Below the pieces are notes generated by a model. That model saw only the letters and a program-made list of their open reading frames with translations. It had not been told where the DNA came from and did not search any database. From Curvibacter delicatus NBRC 14919 (GTDB taxonomy: Bacteria > Pseudomonadota > Gammaproteobacteria > Burkholderiales > Burkholderiaceae_C): DNA of 64,000 nt. The DNA lies in NCBI RefSeq assembly GCF_001592265.1, contig NZ_BCWP01000013.1, forward strand, positions 1 through 64,000. Reading direction: 5' to 3'. Shown in pieces: positions 1 to 7,904 of the stretch. Positions within the stretch are counted from its first letter, which is position 1. Each line of letters starts with the position of its first letter. The translations under genes were made by a program, and so were the position numbers.

Positions 1-62
1 TAAATACTTTATCTAAAGTAAATTAATAATAGCTTTTATTTTCTATTGGGCGCATAAAAAAT

Positions 63-785
63 GTGCACATGCATAAAACTCTTAAAGTAAAGGTGTGGCG
101 CGGCAAAGAGGTCGGGGGGTTCACAACTTACGACGTACCACGTAACGAAAGCCAGACTGTGCTGGATGTCGTTACCTTTATCCAGCGCAATCTTGAGCCG
201 TCATTAAGCTATCGGTTTGCTTGCCGCGTGGGCATGTGTGGCTCTTGTGCCATGACCGTCAACGGTCAGGCGCGCTGGACATGCCGCACGCACATCTCCA
301 AGGTGGCGCGAAACGGCGAATTGGAAATTGCACCGCTATCGAATTTGCCGGTGATCAAGGATCTCGCAACCGATATGCGTGAGTTCTTTGATAAATGGGC
401 ACGCGCCAAGGGTCAGTTCAAGGGCGCACTGACCCGCCATGATTCTTTTGCCAAGGTCGAGCCGGCTTCGAACGAACGGAAGGCGGCCGACGCTGGTATT
501 GAGTGCATAGGCTGCGGCATCTGCTATGCATCCTGCGATGTGGTGAGCTGGCGGCCTGACTACCTTGGCCCGGCTGCGCTCAACCGCGCGTGGACGCTGG
601 CCAACGACGTGCGAGATGTGCAGCAAGGCGAACGGCTCCGTGCGGTGGCCGGGGACGCGGGCTGTCATTCATGTCACACGCAGGGCTCATGCACGGAGCG
701 CTGCCCTAAGCAGCTCGCGCCCACGCTGTCCATAGCCGGCCTAAAACGCAGGGTGGCCAAGGCGGCCGTGCGGGGTGAGCTGTGA
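63..785 (+). CDS. succinate dehydrogenase/fumarate reductase-like iron-sulfur subunit
   Basis: This 240-residue protein is the electron-transfer subunit of an SDH/FRD-type complex. The N-terminal plant-type ferredoxin domain carries CRVGMCGSCAMTVNG followed by WTC, which are the [2Fe-2S] ligands. The C-terminal domain has CIGCGICYASC for [4Fe-4S] and CHSCHTQGSCTERCPK for the third cluster. The open frame begins at a GTG (63), but the ATG at 69 is an equal or better start; neither has a clear ribosome binding site, and the 62 bases upstream are very AT-rich. The stop overlaps the start of the first membrane anchor. It is the first gene of an operon with two anchors, a Bug receptor, a class I hydratase and the flavoprotein. 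Family assignment is firm; the substrate of the complex is not known. Confidence 0.88.
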   Translation: MHMHKTLKVKVWRGKEVGGFTTYDVPRNESQTVLDVVTFIQRNLEPSLSYRFACRVGMCGSCAMTVNGQARWTCRTHISKVARNGELEIAPLSNLPVIKDLATDMREFFDKWARAKGQFKGALTRHDSFAKVEPASNERKAADAGIECIGCGICYASCDVVSWRPDYLGPAALNRAWTLANDVRDVQQGERLRAVAGDAGCHSCHTQGSCTERCPKQLAPTLSIAGLKRRVAKAAVRGEL

Positions 786-1138
786 GCGCCGTCCGTGCGG
801 CTGGGGTCACGCAAGCCAAGCGCTGGTATTGGCAGCGGATCAGCGCAATGGTGCTGGCGTTGTGCGTGTTGGTGCATCTGTCGGTCATGGTCTATGCCGT
901 ACGCGGCGGGCTTAGTGCTGCCGAAATCCTGGGCCGCACACAGGGCAACTGGGGATTTGCCGCGTTTTACGCTGTGTTTGTCGTTGCCTGCGTGGTGCAC
1001 GTGCCGGTGGGCCTGGCCAACATCGCCTGCGAATGGTGGGGAATGAGAGAGCCCGCTGCACTGTGGCTCTCGCGGGCGTTCGGGCTGCTGTTGCTCGTGA
1101 CGGGCCTGCGCGCCGTGTACGCGGTGGTGGCAGTATGA
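782..1138 (+). CDS. SDH/FRD-type membrane anchor subunit (first)
   Basis: A 118-residue integral membrane protein with about three hydrophobic segments (residues roughly 18-38, 55-78 and 92-115). It lies directly after the Fe-S subunit with a GTGA overlap, so translation is probably coupled. Size, position and histidines near the membrane edges (HLSVMV, VHVPVG) fit a cytochrome b-type anchor of a quinone-linked succinate dehydrogenase or fumarate reductase. Sequence identity to well-known SdhC/SdhD proteins looks low by eye, so the call rests mainly on context. It should anchor the flavoprotein and Fe-S subunits to the inner membrane and pass electrons to or from quinone. Confidence 0.7.
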   Translation: MSAVRAAGVTQAKRWYWQRISAMVLALCVLVHLSVMVYAVRGGLSAAEILGRTQGNWGFAAFYAVFVVACVVHVPVGLANIACEWWGMREPAALWLSRAFGLLLLVTGLRAVYAVVAV

Positions 1139-1491
1139 AGCGCCGCAACGATCAACGCGCCCGCTCTCACCCGGCCTACTGGGCCTTTTTGATGCATCGT
1201 CTCTCTGGCCTCGGCCTTGCGGCTTTCCTGCCGCTGCATTTCTGGGCGCTGGGTCAGGCGTTGCATGGCGCTGCGGCCCTCGACGGTTTTCTGCGGTTTG
1301 CCGACCAGGGCTTCTTCAAGTTCGCCGAATGGGGCCTGGTGGTACTGCTGGCGCTGCACATGATGGGTGGCGTGCGCTTGCTGCTGATCGAATTCGGGAG
1401 CACATCGGGACTGCGCAAGGACTGGATCGCTGGCGCGGTGGGGTTCGCCGCTGCCGCCGGAATGGCCTTCGCCCTTTCCCTTTTTTCCTGA
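1135..1491 (+). CDS. SDH/FRD-type membrane anchor subunit (second, SdhC-like)
   Basis: A 118-residue membrane protein starting at the ATG at 1135, which overlaps the previous stop (ATGA). The same frame is open further upstream to a GTG at 1033, but that would overlap the first anchor heavily. The motif HRLSGLGLAAFLPLHFWALG near residues 21-40 resembles the SdhC signature HR-x-(S/T)-G with a following heme-ligand His. The segment HMMGGVRLLLIEFG resembles the second SdhC block, H-x3-G-x-R. Three transmembrane segments are visible. With the first anchor it would bind heme b and quinone. Confidence 0.75.
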   Translation: MKRRNDQRARSHPAYWAFLMHRLSGLGLAAFLPLHFWALGQALHGAAALDGFLRFADQGFFKFAEWGLVVLLALHMMGGVRLLLIEFGSTSGLRKDWIAGAVGFAAAAGMAFALSLFS

Positions 1492-1541
1492 CATCGCGCA
1501 GGCTACGCAATGCCTGTTTTTCACAGCAAGGAGACAACGAT

Positions 1542-2534
1542 ATGACCCTTACCCGACGTTCAGCCTTCGGCCGCGTTTTTGTGGCCACCGCCATCATGCT
1601 CGCCTCGTGGGGGGCCATACCCGCCACGGCGCAGGATCGCTGGCCCACCAAGCCGGTGCGCATTGTCGTTCCCTTTGCAGCCGGCGGCTCCACCGACGCG
1701 ATCGCACGCATGGTAGGCCAGAAGCTTGCGGTGCTTTGGGGCCAGCCCGTCGTGATCGAAAACCGTGCAGGGGCGGGAGGTAACTTGGGCGCTGACGCAG
1801 TGGCCAAATCCAAGGCCGATGGCTACACGCTCCTGATGGCTTCAGGCAGCATCACGATCAATCCGTACATCTACAAGAGTATGCCCTTCGATACCAAGAA
1901 GGATCTGGTGCCGATCACGAATGTCGCCAGCGGACCAATGTTGCTGGTCGTGCCCGAGCGCTCGGCGGTCAAAAGCGTGAAGGAGTTGATTGCGCTGGCC
2001 AAGACCACGCCGGGTGCTGTGACTTTTGGCTCCGCCGGCGTGGGTAGCCAGGTGCACCTGGCGGCTGAAAACTTCGCCAATGCAGCTCGCATCGAAATCA
2101 ACCATGTGCCCTACAGGGGAGAGGCGGTCGCCTACAACGATCTGATTGCTGGCCAGATTCACATGATGGTGGGTAACTTTGCAGCCGCCTCCGCATTGCT
2201 TGGCAGTGGCCGGCTGCGCGCGTTGGCCGTTACCGGCAAGGAGCGCTCGCAACAGCTGCCAGACGTTCCCACCGTTTCCGAAAGCGGGGTGCCGGGTTTC
2301 GAGAACTCCGGCTGGTTTGGTTTTTTTGCTCCCGCCGGAACGCCTCAGGACATTCTCTCCAAAATACAGAGCGACACAGCCAAGGTGCTGGCTGAGTCCG
2401 ACACAAAGGCGCGCCTGTACGTTCAAGGCATGACCCCGGTGGGCAACACCTCGGCCGAATTTGCGAAGGCGATGGATGCAGAGTCCAAGCTTTGGGCTGC
2501 CGTGGTGAAAAACCGAAATATCACCACCAACTGA
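1542..2534 (+). CDS. Bug/TctC-family periplasmic tripartite tricarboxylate receptor
   Basis: A 330-residue solute-binding protein starting at ATG 1542 behind the ribosome site AAGGAGA. An N-terminal signal peptide ending near ATAQDRWP precedes the family signature WPTKPVRIVVPFAAGGSTD. Further family blocks are IENRAGAGGNLGADAVAKSKADGYT and HVPYRG. Bug proteins bind carboxylates in the periplasm and normally feed TctA/TctB permeases; none is encoded nearby, as is usual for the many orphan Bug genes of Burkholderiales. Its place inside an SDH-like/hydratase operon suggests it binds the dicarboxylate these enzymes use. Start sites further upstream in the same frame overlap the second anchor and lack a signal sequence at the N terminus. 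Confidence 0.9.
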   Translation: MTLTRRSAFGRVFVATAIMLASWGAIPATAQDRWPTKPVRIVVPFAAGGSTDAIARMVGQKLAVLWGQPVVIENRAGAGGNLGADAVAKSKADGYTLLMASGSITINPYIYKSMPFDTKKDLVPITNVASGPMLLVVPERSAVKSVKELIALAKTTPGAVTFGSAGVGSQVHLAAENFANAARIEINHVPYRGEAVAYNDLIAGQIHMMVGNFAAASALLGSGRLRALAVTGKERSQQLPDVPTVSESGVPGFENSGWFGFFAPAGTPQDILSKIQSDTAKVLAESDTKARLYVQGMTPVGNTSAEFAKAMDAESKLWAAVVKNRNITTN

Positions 2535-2549
2535 CGCGAGGAGAACCCA

Positions 2550-3425
2550 ATGAAGATTGACTTGAAAGCGGTGGAAGAGGCCGCCATGACGCTGTATATC
2601 CGCGCGCTGAAAGTGCTGCCACCGGATATTAAGGCGGGACTGGATCGTCTGACCACCACTGAAACGGCAGTTACGGCGAAAAGCGTTCTGGCGACCATGG
2701 TGACGAATATTCAGGTGGCGGAAGATACGACTAACCTCTTATGCCAGGACACCGGTATTCCCATTTACAACCTGCTGATCGGTTCGAATGTGCAAATTGA
2801 CGGCTACGCGCTCAAGCAGGCGATACGCCGCGGTTGCGAGCGAGCAACCCGCGAGCATCCCTTGCGTTCTTCGGTCGTGCATCCGCTTACGCGCAAGAAC
2901 AATCACACATCTTGCGGCATCGAGGTGCCGGTGATTCATATTGACTTTAGCGGGACACCCGACATGCTGGAGATCGAAATGATTCCCAAGGGGAGCGGTT
3001 CGGAAAACAATTCGTTTCTGAAGATGGCCATTCCGGCAGAAGGCATAGACGCGATCAAGACCTTTGTGATCGATTGCGTGCTTGCGGCCGGCGGCAAGAC
3101 CTGTCCGCCGACCATCGTCGGCGTCGGCCTTGGCGGTACGTCTGATTTGAGTGTGGCTCTGGCCAAGCGTGCGGCAACCCGCGAATTGGGCAGCCGTTGC
3201 AGCGATCCGGAAGGCGCCAGGCTGGAAGAGGCGTTATCTGCTGCGGTGAACCAGCTGGGCGTGGGCCCTCAGGGTCTGGGTGGAGACTCGACGGCATTTG
3301 CGGTGCAGATCGAACTCGCCGCGACGCACATCACGATGAATCCGATCGCAGTCAATATGCAGTGTCATTCGGCGCGGCGCGCCCGCGCAACGTTTACCCC
3401 AGCGGGCGTGAGTTACGGCTTTTAA
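2550..3425 (+). CDS. class I fumarase / L(+)-tartrate dehydratase alpha subunit
   Basis: A 291-residue protein with the hallmarks of the N-terminal half of iron-sulfur hydro-lyases (FumA, TtdA). The cysteines expected to hold the [4Fe-4S] cluster sit in LLCQDTGIP, TCPPTIVGVGLGG and MQCHSARRA. GSGSEN and GLGGDSTAFAV are also family blocks. The start follows GAGGAGAACCCA, a good ribosome site. Its partner is the next gene, so this is the two-subunit form. Fumarate -> malate or tartrate -> oxaloacetate are the classical reactions; a substituted fumarate is also possible given the neighbouring SDH-like complex. I do not assign ttdA or fum because the sequence alone does not separate them. Confidence 0.88.
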   Translation: MKIDLKAVEEAAMTLYIRALKVLPPDIKAGLDRLTTTETAVTAKSVLATMVTNIQVAEDTTNLLCQDTGIPIYNLLIGSNVQIDGYALKQAIRRGCERATREHPLRSSVVHPLTRKNNHTSCGIEVPVIHIDFSGTPDMLEIEMIPKGSGSENNSFLKMAIPAEGIDAIKTFVIDCVLAAGGKTCPPTIVGVGLGGTSDLSVALAKRAATRELGSRCSDPEGARLEEALSAAVNQLGVGPQGLGGDSTAFAVQIELAATHITMNPIAVNMQCHSARRARATFTPAGVSYGF

Positions 3426-3435
3426 GGAATTTGGC

Positions 3436-4047
3436 ATGGCGCATTACGAACTCCCGACGCCGGTCACTGAGGCGCAAATCCGGCAGCTGCGCATCAACGA
3501 CACGGTCACTTTGCAGACAACGCTATTCGGCATCCGCGATGCGACTCAGATCCACATGTTCGACCACGGCCGCAAGACACGGTTCGATCTGAACGGTCAT
3601 GCCGTGATACATACCGCGCCGAATGTGCAGCAGGTGGAGAAGTCCGCCGAGTATCCCGCAGGCTATAAGCCGATATGCATAGGCACAACGACCTCTGACC
3701 GAATGGAGCGCTTTACCCGACAGCTCATGACCGACTATGGCGTGCGCATGATCATTGGCAAGGGGGGCATGCGCGACGGTTCGCTGTCCGCATTCAGAGA
3801 CCTGGGTGGTATCTATCTGGCGATAGTCGGCGGAACCGCCGCGCTGGAGACGACCTGGGTAGAGCAGATTGAAGATGTGGATATGGACGACTTGAACCCG
3901 GAGTCGCTGTGGAAATTCCGGATCCGGAATTTCGGTCCGCTGCTGGTGGCCATGGACAGTCATGGCGGCAGCCTGTATGACGTGCTCAGGGAAAGCATGG
4001 CCGGGAAAAGGGCCAAAGCGCTGGCCAGTCTTGGAGTGAAAGCATGA
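3436..4047 (+). CDS. class I fumarase / L(+)-tartrate dehydratase beta subunit
   Basis: A 203-residue protein matching the C-terminal domain of class I fumarases (TtdB-like swivelling domain). Visible blocks are LPTPVTEAQIRQLRINDTV at the start, then GTTTSDRMERF, GKGGM and VGGTAALET. It starts 10 bases after the alpha subunit and its stop overlaps the flavoprotein start (ATGA), so the three are almost certainly co-transcribed. It forms the active site with the alpha subunit in the cytoplasm. Length is normal for a stand-alone beta subunit. Confidence 0.88.
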   Translation: MAHYELPTPVTEAQIRQLRINDTVTLQTTLFGIRDATQIHMFDHGRKTRFDLNGHAVIHTAPNVQQVEKSAEYPAGYKPICIGTTTSDRMERFTRQLMTDYGVRMIIGKGGMRDGSLSAFRDLGGIYLAIVGGTAALETTWVEQIEDVDMDDLNPESLWKFRIRNFGPLLVAMDSHGGSLYDVLRESMAGKRAKALASLGVKA

Positions 4048-5780
4048 ACGTTAAACGACTACAGACCGACATTCTGATTCTCGGTTCCGGAGGCGCCGGC
4101 CTGTTCGCAGCCTTGCATGCGCACCAGACGGCATCCGATTTGTCGATCACCGTCGCCGTCAAGGGCTTGCTCGGAAAATGCGGCTGTACCCGCATGGTGC
4201 AGGGGGGTTATAACGTTGCGCTGGCCGAGGGTGATTCGGTCGAACGCCATTTTATGGACACGATTGAGGGCAGCAAATGGCTGTCTGACCAGGATCTGGC
4301 CTGGACCCTGGTGACCAAGGCGGTCGAGCGGGTGCATGAGCTTGAAAACGAACTCGGTTGCTTCTTCGATCGCAATCCCGATGGCACTGTGCACCAAAAA
4401 GCCTTCGCTGGCCAAACTTTCGACCGCACCGTGCACAAGGGTGATCTAACCGGTATCGAGATCATCAGCCGGCTTTCCGAGCAGGTATGGTCGCGCGGCA
4501 TAGCGCGGCTCGAAGAGCATCGCGCGATCGAGCTGATCAAGACGGCAGATGGCAGCGCGCTCGCGGGCGTGCTGATGCTCGATATGCAGGACGGTGGCTT
4601 CGTTTTCGTGCAGGCCAAGGCCGTGCTGCTCGCCACCGGCGGCGGCCCGACCATGTACAAGTACCACACCCCCTCCGGCGACAAGTCCTGCGACGGCCTG
4701 GCGATGGCGCTCCGGGCCGGTTTGCCGGTGCGTGACATGGAGATGGTGCAGTTCCATCCCACCGGCCTGCTCGCCGGCACCGGCACCCGCATGACTGGCA
4801 CAGTGCTCGAAGAGGGCTTGCGCGGTGCTGGCGGCTATCTGCTCAATGGTGACGGCCAGCGATTCATGGATCGCTACGATCCGCGGCTTGAGCGCGCTAC
4901 GCGAGATATTGTTTCACGCTCCATTTTTTCCGAGATGCGCGCCGGCCGCACGTCGCCGAACGGCGGCGTGTACATCCAGATGTCGCACCTGGGGCAGGAG
5001 AACGTGCGCAAGCAGTTCAAGGGCATGGTCGAGCGTTGCGGCGACTGCGGTTTTGACCTGGCGGGCGGCCTGGTGGAAGTGGTGCCGACGGCCCACTACA
5101 TGATGGGCGGCGTCGTGTTCAAGGCCGACTGCACCACGGCGCTGACCGGATTGTTCGCCGCTGGCGAGGACACCGGCGGTGTGCACGGCGCGAACCGGCT
5201 CGGCGGCAACGGCGTGGCCAATTCCACGGTGTTCGGCGGCATTGCCGGCGATAGCATGGCGGTGTGGGTGCAGGAGCACGGGAGCCTGCGCGAGCCGGAT
5301 GAGGCTGCCATTGAACAAAGCGTTGCCTGGCACCTCGCTCCGTTTGCGAATGCGCCCGGCAACCTCGAAGCGATCCGTGAGGCGCTGTTCGATTGCATGT
5401 GGCAGGACGTCGGCATCCTGCGCACCTCAGAAGGTCTGCAGCGCGCGCTCGTCACTCTGGCCGAGCTCGATGCGCGGCTTTCGCGTACCGGCGTGGCTGA
5501 TGGCGACCGCGCGTTCAACCTGAGTTGGCACGACTGGCTCAACCTGAAGAGCCTGATCGCCGTGAGCCGCGTGATCGCAACCTCCGCGCTGGCCCGCGAA
5601 GACTCGCGTGGTGCGCATTTCCGGGAAGACCATCCGCACACCGGTGACCTGGCAGGCTCCAGCTACATTGTCGTAACGCAGGCAGGCCAAACGCTTTCGA
5701 TGCGCCGTGAGCCAGTCCACTTCACCCGCGTCGGCCCCGGCCAGACGATCCTGGGGGAAGAGCCGGAAATTGTCTCTTGA
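4044..5780 (+). CDS. SDH/FRD-like flavoprotein with Cys at the flavin-linking position
   Basis: A 578-residue FAD enzyme of the FrdA/SdhA/NadB superfamily. It has the dinucleotide-binding motif GSGGAG (14-19) and FAAGEDTGGVHGANRLGGN near 371-389. The succinate/fumarate catalytic set is intact: H238 in FHPTG, R287 in RATRDI, H351 in PTAHYMMGG and R385 in GANRLG. Where SdhA/FrdA have a His that binds FAD covalently (H-T-x3-Q-G-G) this protein has C48 in GCTRMVQGG, so FAD is probably bound non-covalently, or through an atypical cysteinyl link. The catalytic residues imply a C4-like dicarboxylate. It completes a four-subunit quinone-linked complex with the genes at 63-1491, although it lies at the far end of the operon. 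Confidence 0.85.
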   Translation: MNVKRLQTDILILGSGGAGLFAALHAHQTASDLSITVAVKGLLGKCGCTRMVQGGYNVALAEGDSVERHFMDTIEGSKWLSDQDLAWTLVTKAVERVHELENELGCFFDRNPDGTVHQKAFAGQTFDRTVHKGDLTGIEIISRLSEQVWSRGIARLEEHRAIELIKTADGSALAGVLMLDMQDGGFVFVQAKAVLLATGGGPTMYKYHTPSGDKSCDGLAMALRAGLPVRDMEMVQFHPTGLLAGTGTRMTGTVLEEGLRGAGGYLLNGDGQRFMDRYDPRLERATRDIVSRSIFSEMRAGRTSPNGGVYIQMSHLGQENVRKQFKGMVERCGDCGFDLAGGLVEVVPTAHYMMGGVVFKADCTTALTGLFAAGEDTGGVHGANRLGGNGVANSTVFGGIAGDSMAVWVQEHGSLREPDEAAIEQSVAWHLAPFANAPGNLEAIREALFDCMWQDVGILRTSEGLQRALVTLAELDARLSRTGVADGDRAFNLSWHDWLNLKSLIAVSRVIATSALAREDSRGAHFREDHPHTGDLAGSSYIVVTQAGQTLSMRREPVHFTRVGPGQTILGEEPEIVS

Positions 5781-5940
5781 TTAGAGCGGCACTTATGGCT
5801 TTTGCTTGTGGGGCGAGGAGCAGTTCTCACTCTGCGGTGGCCGAAGTGTTGAGCACTCGGTTGCCTTCGGGCTACCGGGCGGGCACTGCAATGGTGGCGG
5901 CGCCTGCCGCGTGCGCGCGCCAAAGCAGAGCGGACAGCGC

Positions 5941-6690
5941 GTGATCGACCTGCCCTGGATCACGCTGCTGAGCGCGGCGCTGATCGTGACGGTCGCGTAC
6001 ACCGTGTACGGCCTGACCGGATTTGGCGCGGCCATCATCGCGATTCCGCTACTGGCGCACTTCTTTCCGCTGCGCTTTGCAGTGCCGATGATGCTGATTT
6101 TTGATCTTTTTGCCGGCTTTTTGCTCGGCCTGAAGAATCGTAAGCACCTGGATAAGCAAGAGCTGCTGCGTTTGCTGCCGTTTCTGTTGCTCGGTATGGC
6201 GGCCGGCGTGACGCTGCTTGTGCAGGCCAGCGAACGGTGGCTGTTGCTGGTGCTTGGCACTTTCGTGCTGAGCTATGCCAGTTGGAGCCTGCAAAGGAAG
6301 GTGGCGCCTGCACCCGTTTCGCCGGGATGGGCCATGCCTGCCGGCGTGATCGGCGGCGCCTTCACCGCGCTGTATGGCACCGGCGGACCGATCTACATGA
6401 TCTACCTAGCACGGCGCCTGTCCGACAAAACCGTGATGCGCGCGACCATTGGCGTGTTGATCTTCGGTACCGCCTTGATCCGGCTCGTGCTCTTCACCGG
6501 CAGCGGATTCTACTTGCAACGCGGCCTGCTGCCTCTCGCATTTGCGTTGCTGCCCTGTGCACTTTTAGGCTATCTGGCGGGTAGTCATCTGCATGCACAC
6601 ATGCCCCCACAGCGCGCGGTGCAGGCCGTGTGGCTGCTGCTGATTGTCGGCAGTACAAGCCTGCTTTGGCGCGGCCTGACTATGTCCTGA
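5941..6690 (+). CDS. TauE/SafE (TSUP) family membrane exporter
   Basis: A roughly 249-residue polytopic protein with about eight hydrophobic segments. The repeated family block YGLTGFGAAIIAIPLL in the first half pairs with AFTALYGTGGPIYMIYLA in the second. I chose the GTG at 5941 because the protein then begins directly before the first membrane segment; the frame is open back to 5806 with non-family sequence. TSUP proteins export sulfite, sulfoacetate or other small organic anions. It follows the SDH-like operon and precedes the sulfonate island, so sulfite or a sulfonate is a reasonable cargo, but that is inference. Confidence 0.8.
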   Translation: MIDLPWITLLSAALIVTVAYTVYGLTGFGAAIIAIPLLAHFFPLRFAVPMMLIFDLFAGFLLGLKNRKHLDKQELLRLLPFLLLGMAAGVTLLVQASERWLLLVLGTFVLSYASWSLQRKVAPAPVSPGWAMPAGVIGGAFTALYGTGGPIYMIYLARRLSDKTVMRATIGVLIFGTALIRLVLFTGSGFYLQRGLLPLAFALLPCALLGYLAGSHLHAHMPPQRAVQAVWLLLIVGSTSLLWRGLTMS

Positions 6691-6753
6691 GGGCTGGCTT
6701 TAAGGCGAAGAAGGCGTCGCGCACCGTGGAAAACTGGTGAATGCCGCCCTAAA

Positions 6754-7791
6754 TCAGCCTGGTGTGCTTGAGTGCGCCGGCCCGGTTGACTGGCGCACCA
6801 CCAGCGCCACGTCGATTTCCGTGCTGCGCGGAAACGCCTCGCCGCGAATCGCGGCCACGAGACGGTCGGCGGCGGTCGTCCACATGGCTTCGGTTGGAAC
6901 CCGCACCGTGGTCAGGGCGGGTCGCAGATGGCGCGCCATCTCCAGGTCGTCAAACCCTACGATGGAGAGATCGGATGGAACCTGCAAGCCCAGGCTGGCC
7001 GCTTCCAGCATGGCACCAAAGGCCAGCACGTCGTTGCCACAGATCACCGCCGTGGGAGCTGGCTTTTGCGCCATCAGTTGGCGCAGTCCTTCTCGCGCAT
7101 CGGCCAGGGCATAGGGGCGCTCCACCAGGCGCTTGCTTGGCAAGTCCAGTCCTGCCGCCTGCAGTGTCCGGCGCACGCCTTCGACGCGCTGCGTGGCACG
7201 GTCATTGTTTCGCGTCACACCGGCCAGCATGGCGATGTGGCGATGCCCCAAGTCAATCAGGTATTGAGTCGCCTGGGCCATGGCCGCGCTATTGTCGAAG
7301 CCGACGCTGATGTGTTCGCCGTCCGGTTCGTACACCATCACATGCACGCAAGGCAGGTCGCGCTGGCGCATAAAGCGCAGCAACTCGGCATGCTGGCTGA
7401 AGCCGCACAGCGCCAGCGCATCGGCGCCACGCGTTACCAGGTTGATGGCCTGGCGCATTTCATTCTCTATGTCGTAGCCGCTGGTGGCGATTAAAAGCTG
7501 CATGTCCGAGAGCGCCAGGCGGCGCTGCAGCGCATCGATGGCCTTGGCAAAGATGGCGTTGTCCACGGTGGGGAATACCGCGCCCACCGTGCCGGAGCGC
7601 CGGAGCATCAGGGCGCGCGCGCCAGCATGCGGCACGTAGCCTAGCCGCGAAACCGCCGTCGTAACTTTCTTGCGCAAGGCTTCGCTCACCGACTCTGGTC
7701 GGTTCAAAACACGCGACACCGTGGCGGTCGAAACGCCGGCCATGCGGGCGACATCGTCAATTGTGGGATGGCTATTGTCGGTGGTGGTCAT
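6754..7791 (-). CDS. LacI-family transcriptional regulator
   Basis: A 345-residue protein with the LacI DNA-binding head at residues 10-40 (TIDDVARMAGVSTATVSRVLNR) including the hinge-helix region, then a periplasmic-binding-protein-like sensor domain ending in VGFDDLEMARHLRPALTTVR. It is divergent from the ABC transporter operon. Four sites resembling TGTAAGCGCTTACA, the kind of even palindrome with central CG used by LacI regulators, lie at its own leader, at the ABC operon start and before hpsN. It therefore probably represses both operons and itself, with a sulfonate or pathway intermediate as inducer. The inducer is not deducible from sequence. Confidence 0.9.
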   Translation of the reverse strand: MTTTDNSHPTIDDVARMAGVSTATVSRVLNRPESVSEALRKKVTTAVSRLGYVPHAGARALMLRRSGTVGAVFPTVDNAIFAKAIDALQRRLALSDMQLLIATSGYDIENEMRQAINLVTRGADALALCGFSQHAELLRFMRQRDLPCVHVMVYEPDGEHISVGFDNSAAMAQATQYLIDLGHRHIAMLAGVTRNNDRATQRVEGVRRTLQAAGLDLPSKRLVERPYALADAREGLRQLMAQKPAPTAVICGNDVLAFGAMLEAASLGLQVPSDLSIVGFDDLEMARHLRPALTTVRVPTEAMWTTAADRLVAAIRGEAFPRSTEIDVALVVRQSTGPAHSSTPG

Positions 7792-7802
7792 GCAGGATTA
7801 AA

Positions 7803-7816
7803 TGTACGCGCTTGCA
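7803..7816. promoter_or_regulatory. LacI-type operator candidate, regulator leader
   Basis: TGTACGCGCTTGCA matches the perfect palindrome found at 11544-11557 at 12 of 14 positions and lies 12 bases upstream of the regulator start codon, a place suited to autoregulation. Confidence 0.6.
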
Positions 7817-7843
7817 GGATCAAATCCGGGCAAACAGTCCTCG

Positions 7844-7857
7844 GGTTAACGCTTATA
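7844..7857. promoter_or_regulatory. LacI-type operator candidate, divergent intergenic
   Basis: GGTTAACGCTTATA matches TGTAAGCGCTTACA at 10 of 14 positions including the central AnCGCTTA. It sits mid-way between the divergent regulator and transporter genes. It is the weakest of the four sites. Confidence 0.4.
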
Positions 7858-7904
7858 AGTCAGTGCTTTTAGCAGATTGACAGCATCTGCGATAAAAGGA
7901 AATA

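Noticed and set aside
5806-5940. N-terminal extension of the TauE/SafE protein
   Set aside because: The residues upstream of the GTG at 5941 are low-quality, Gly/Cys-rich and lack a ribosome site; family proteins begin just before the first helix.
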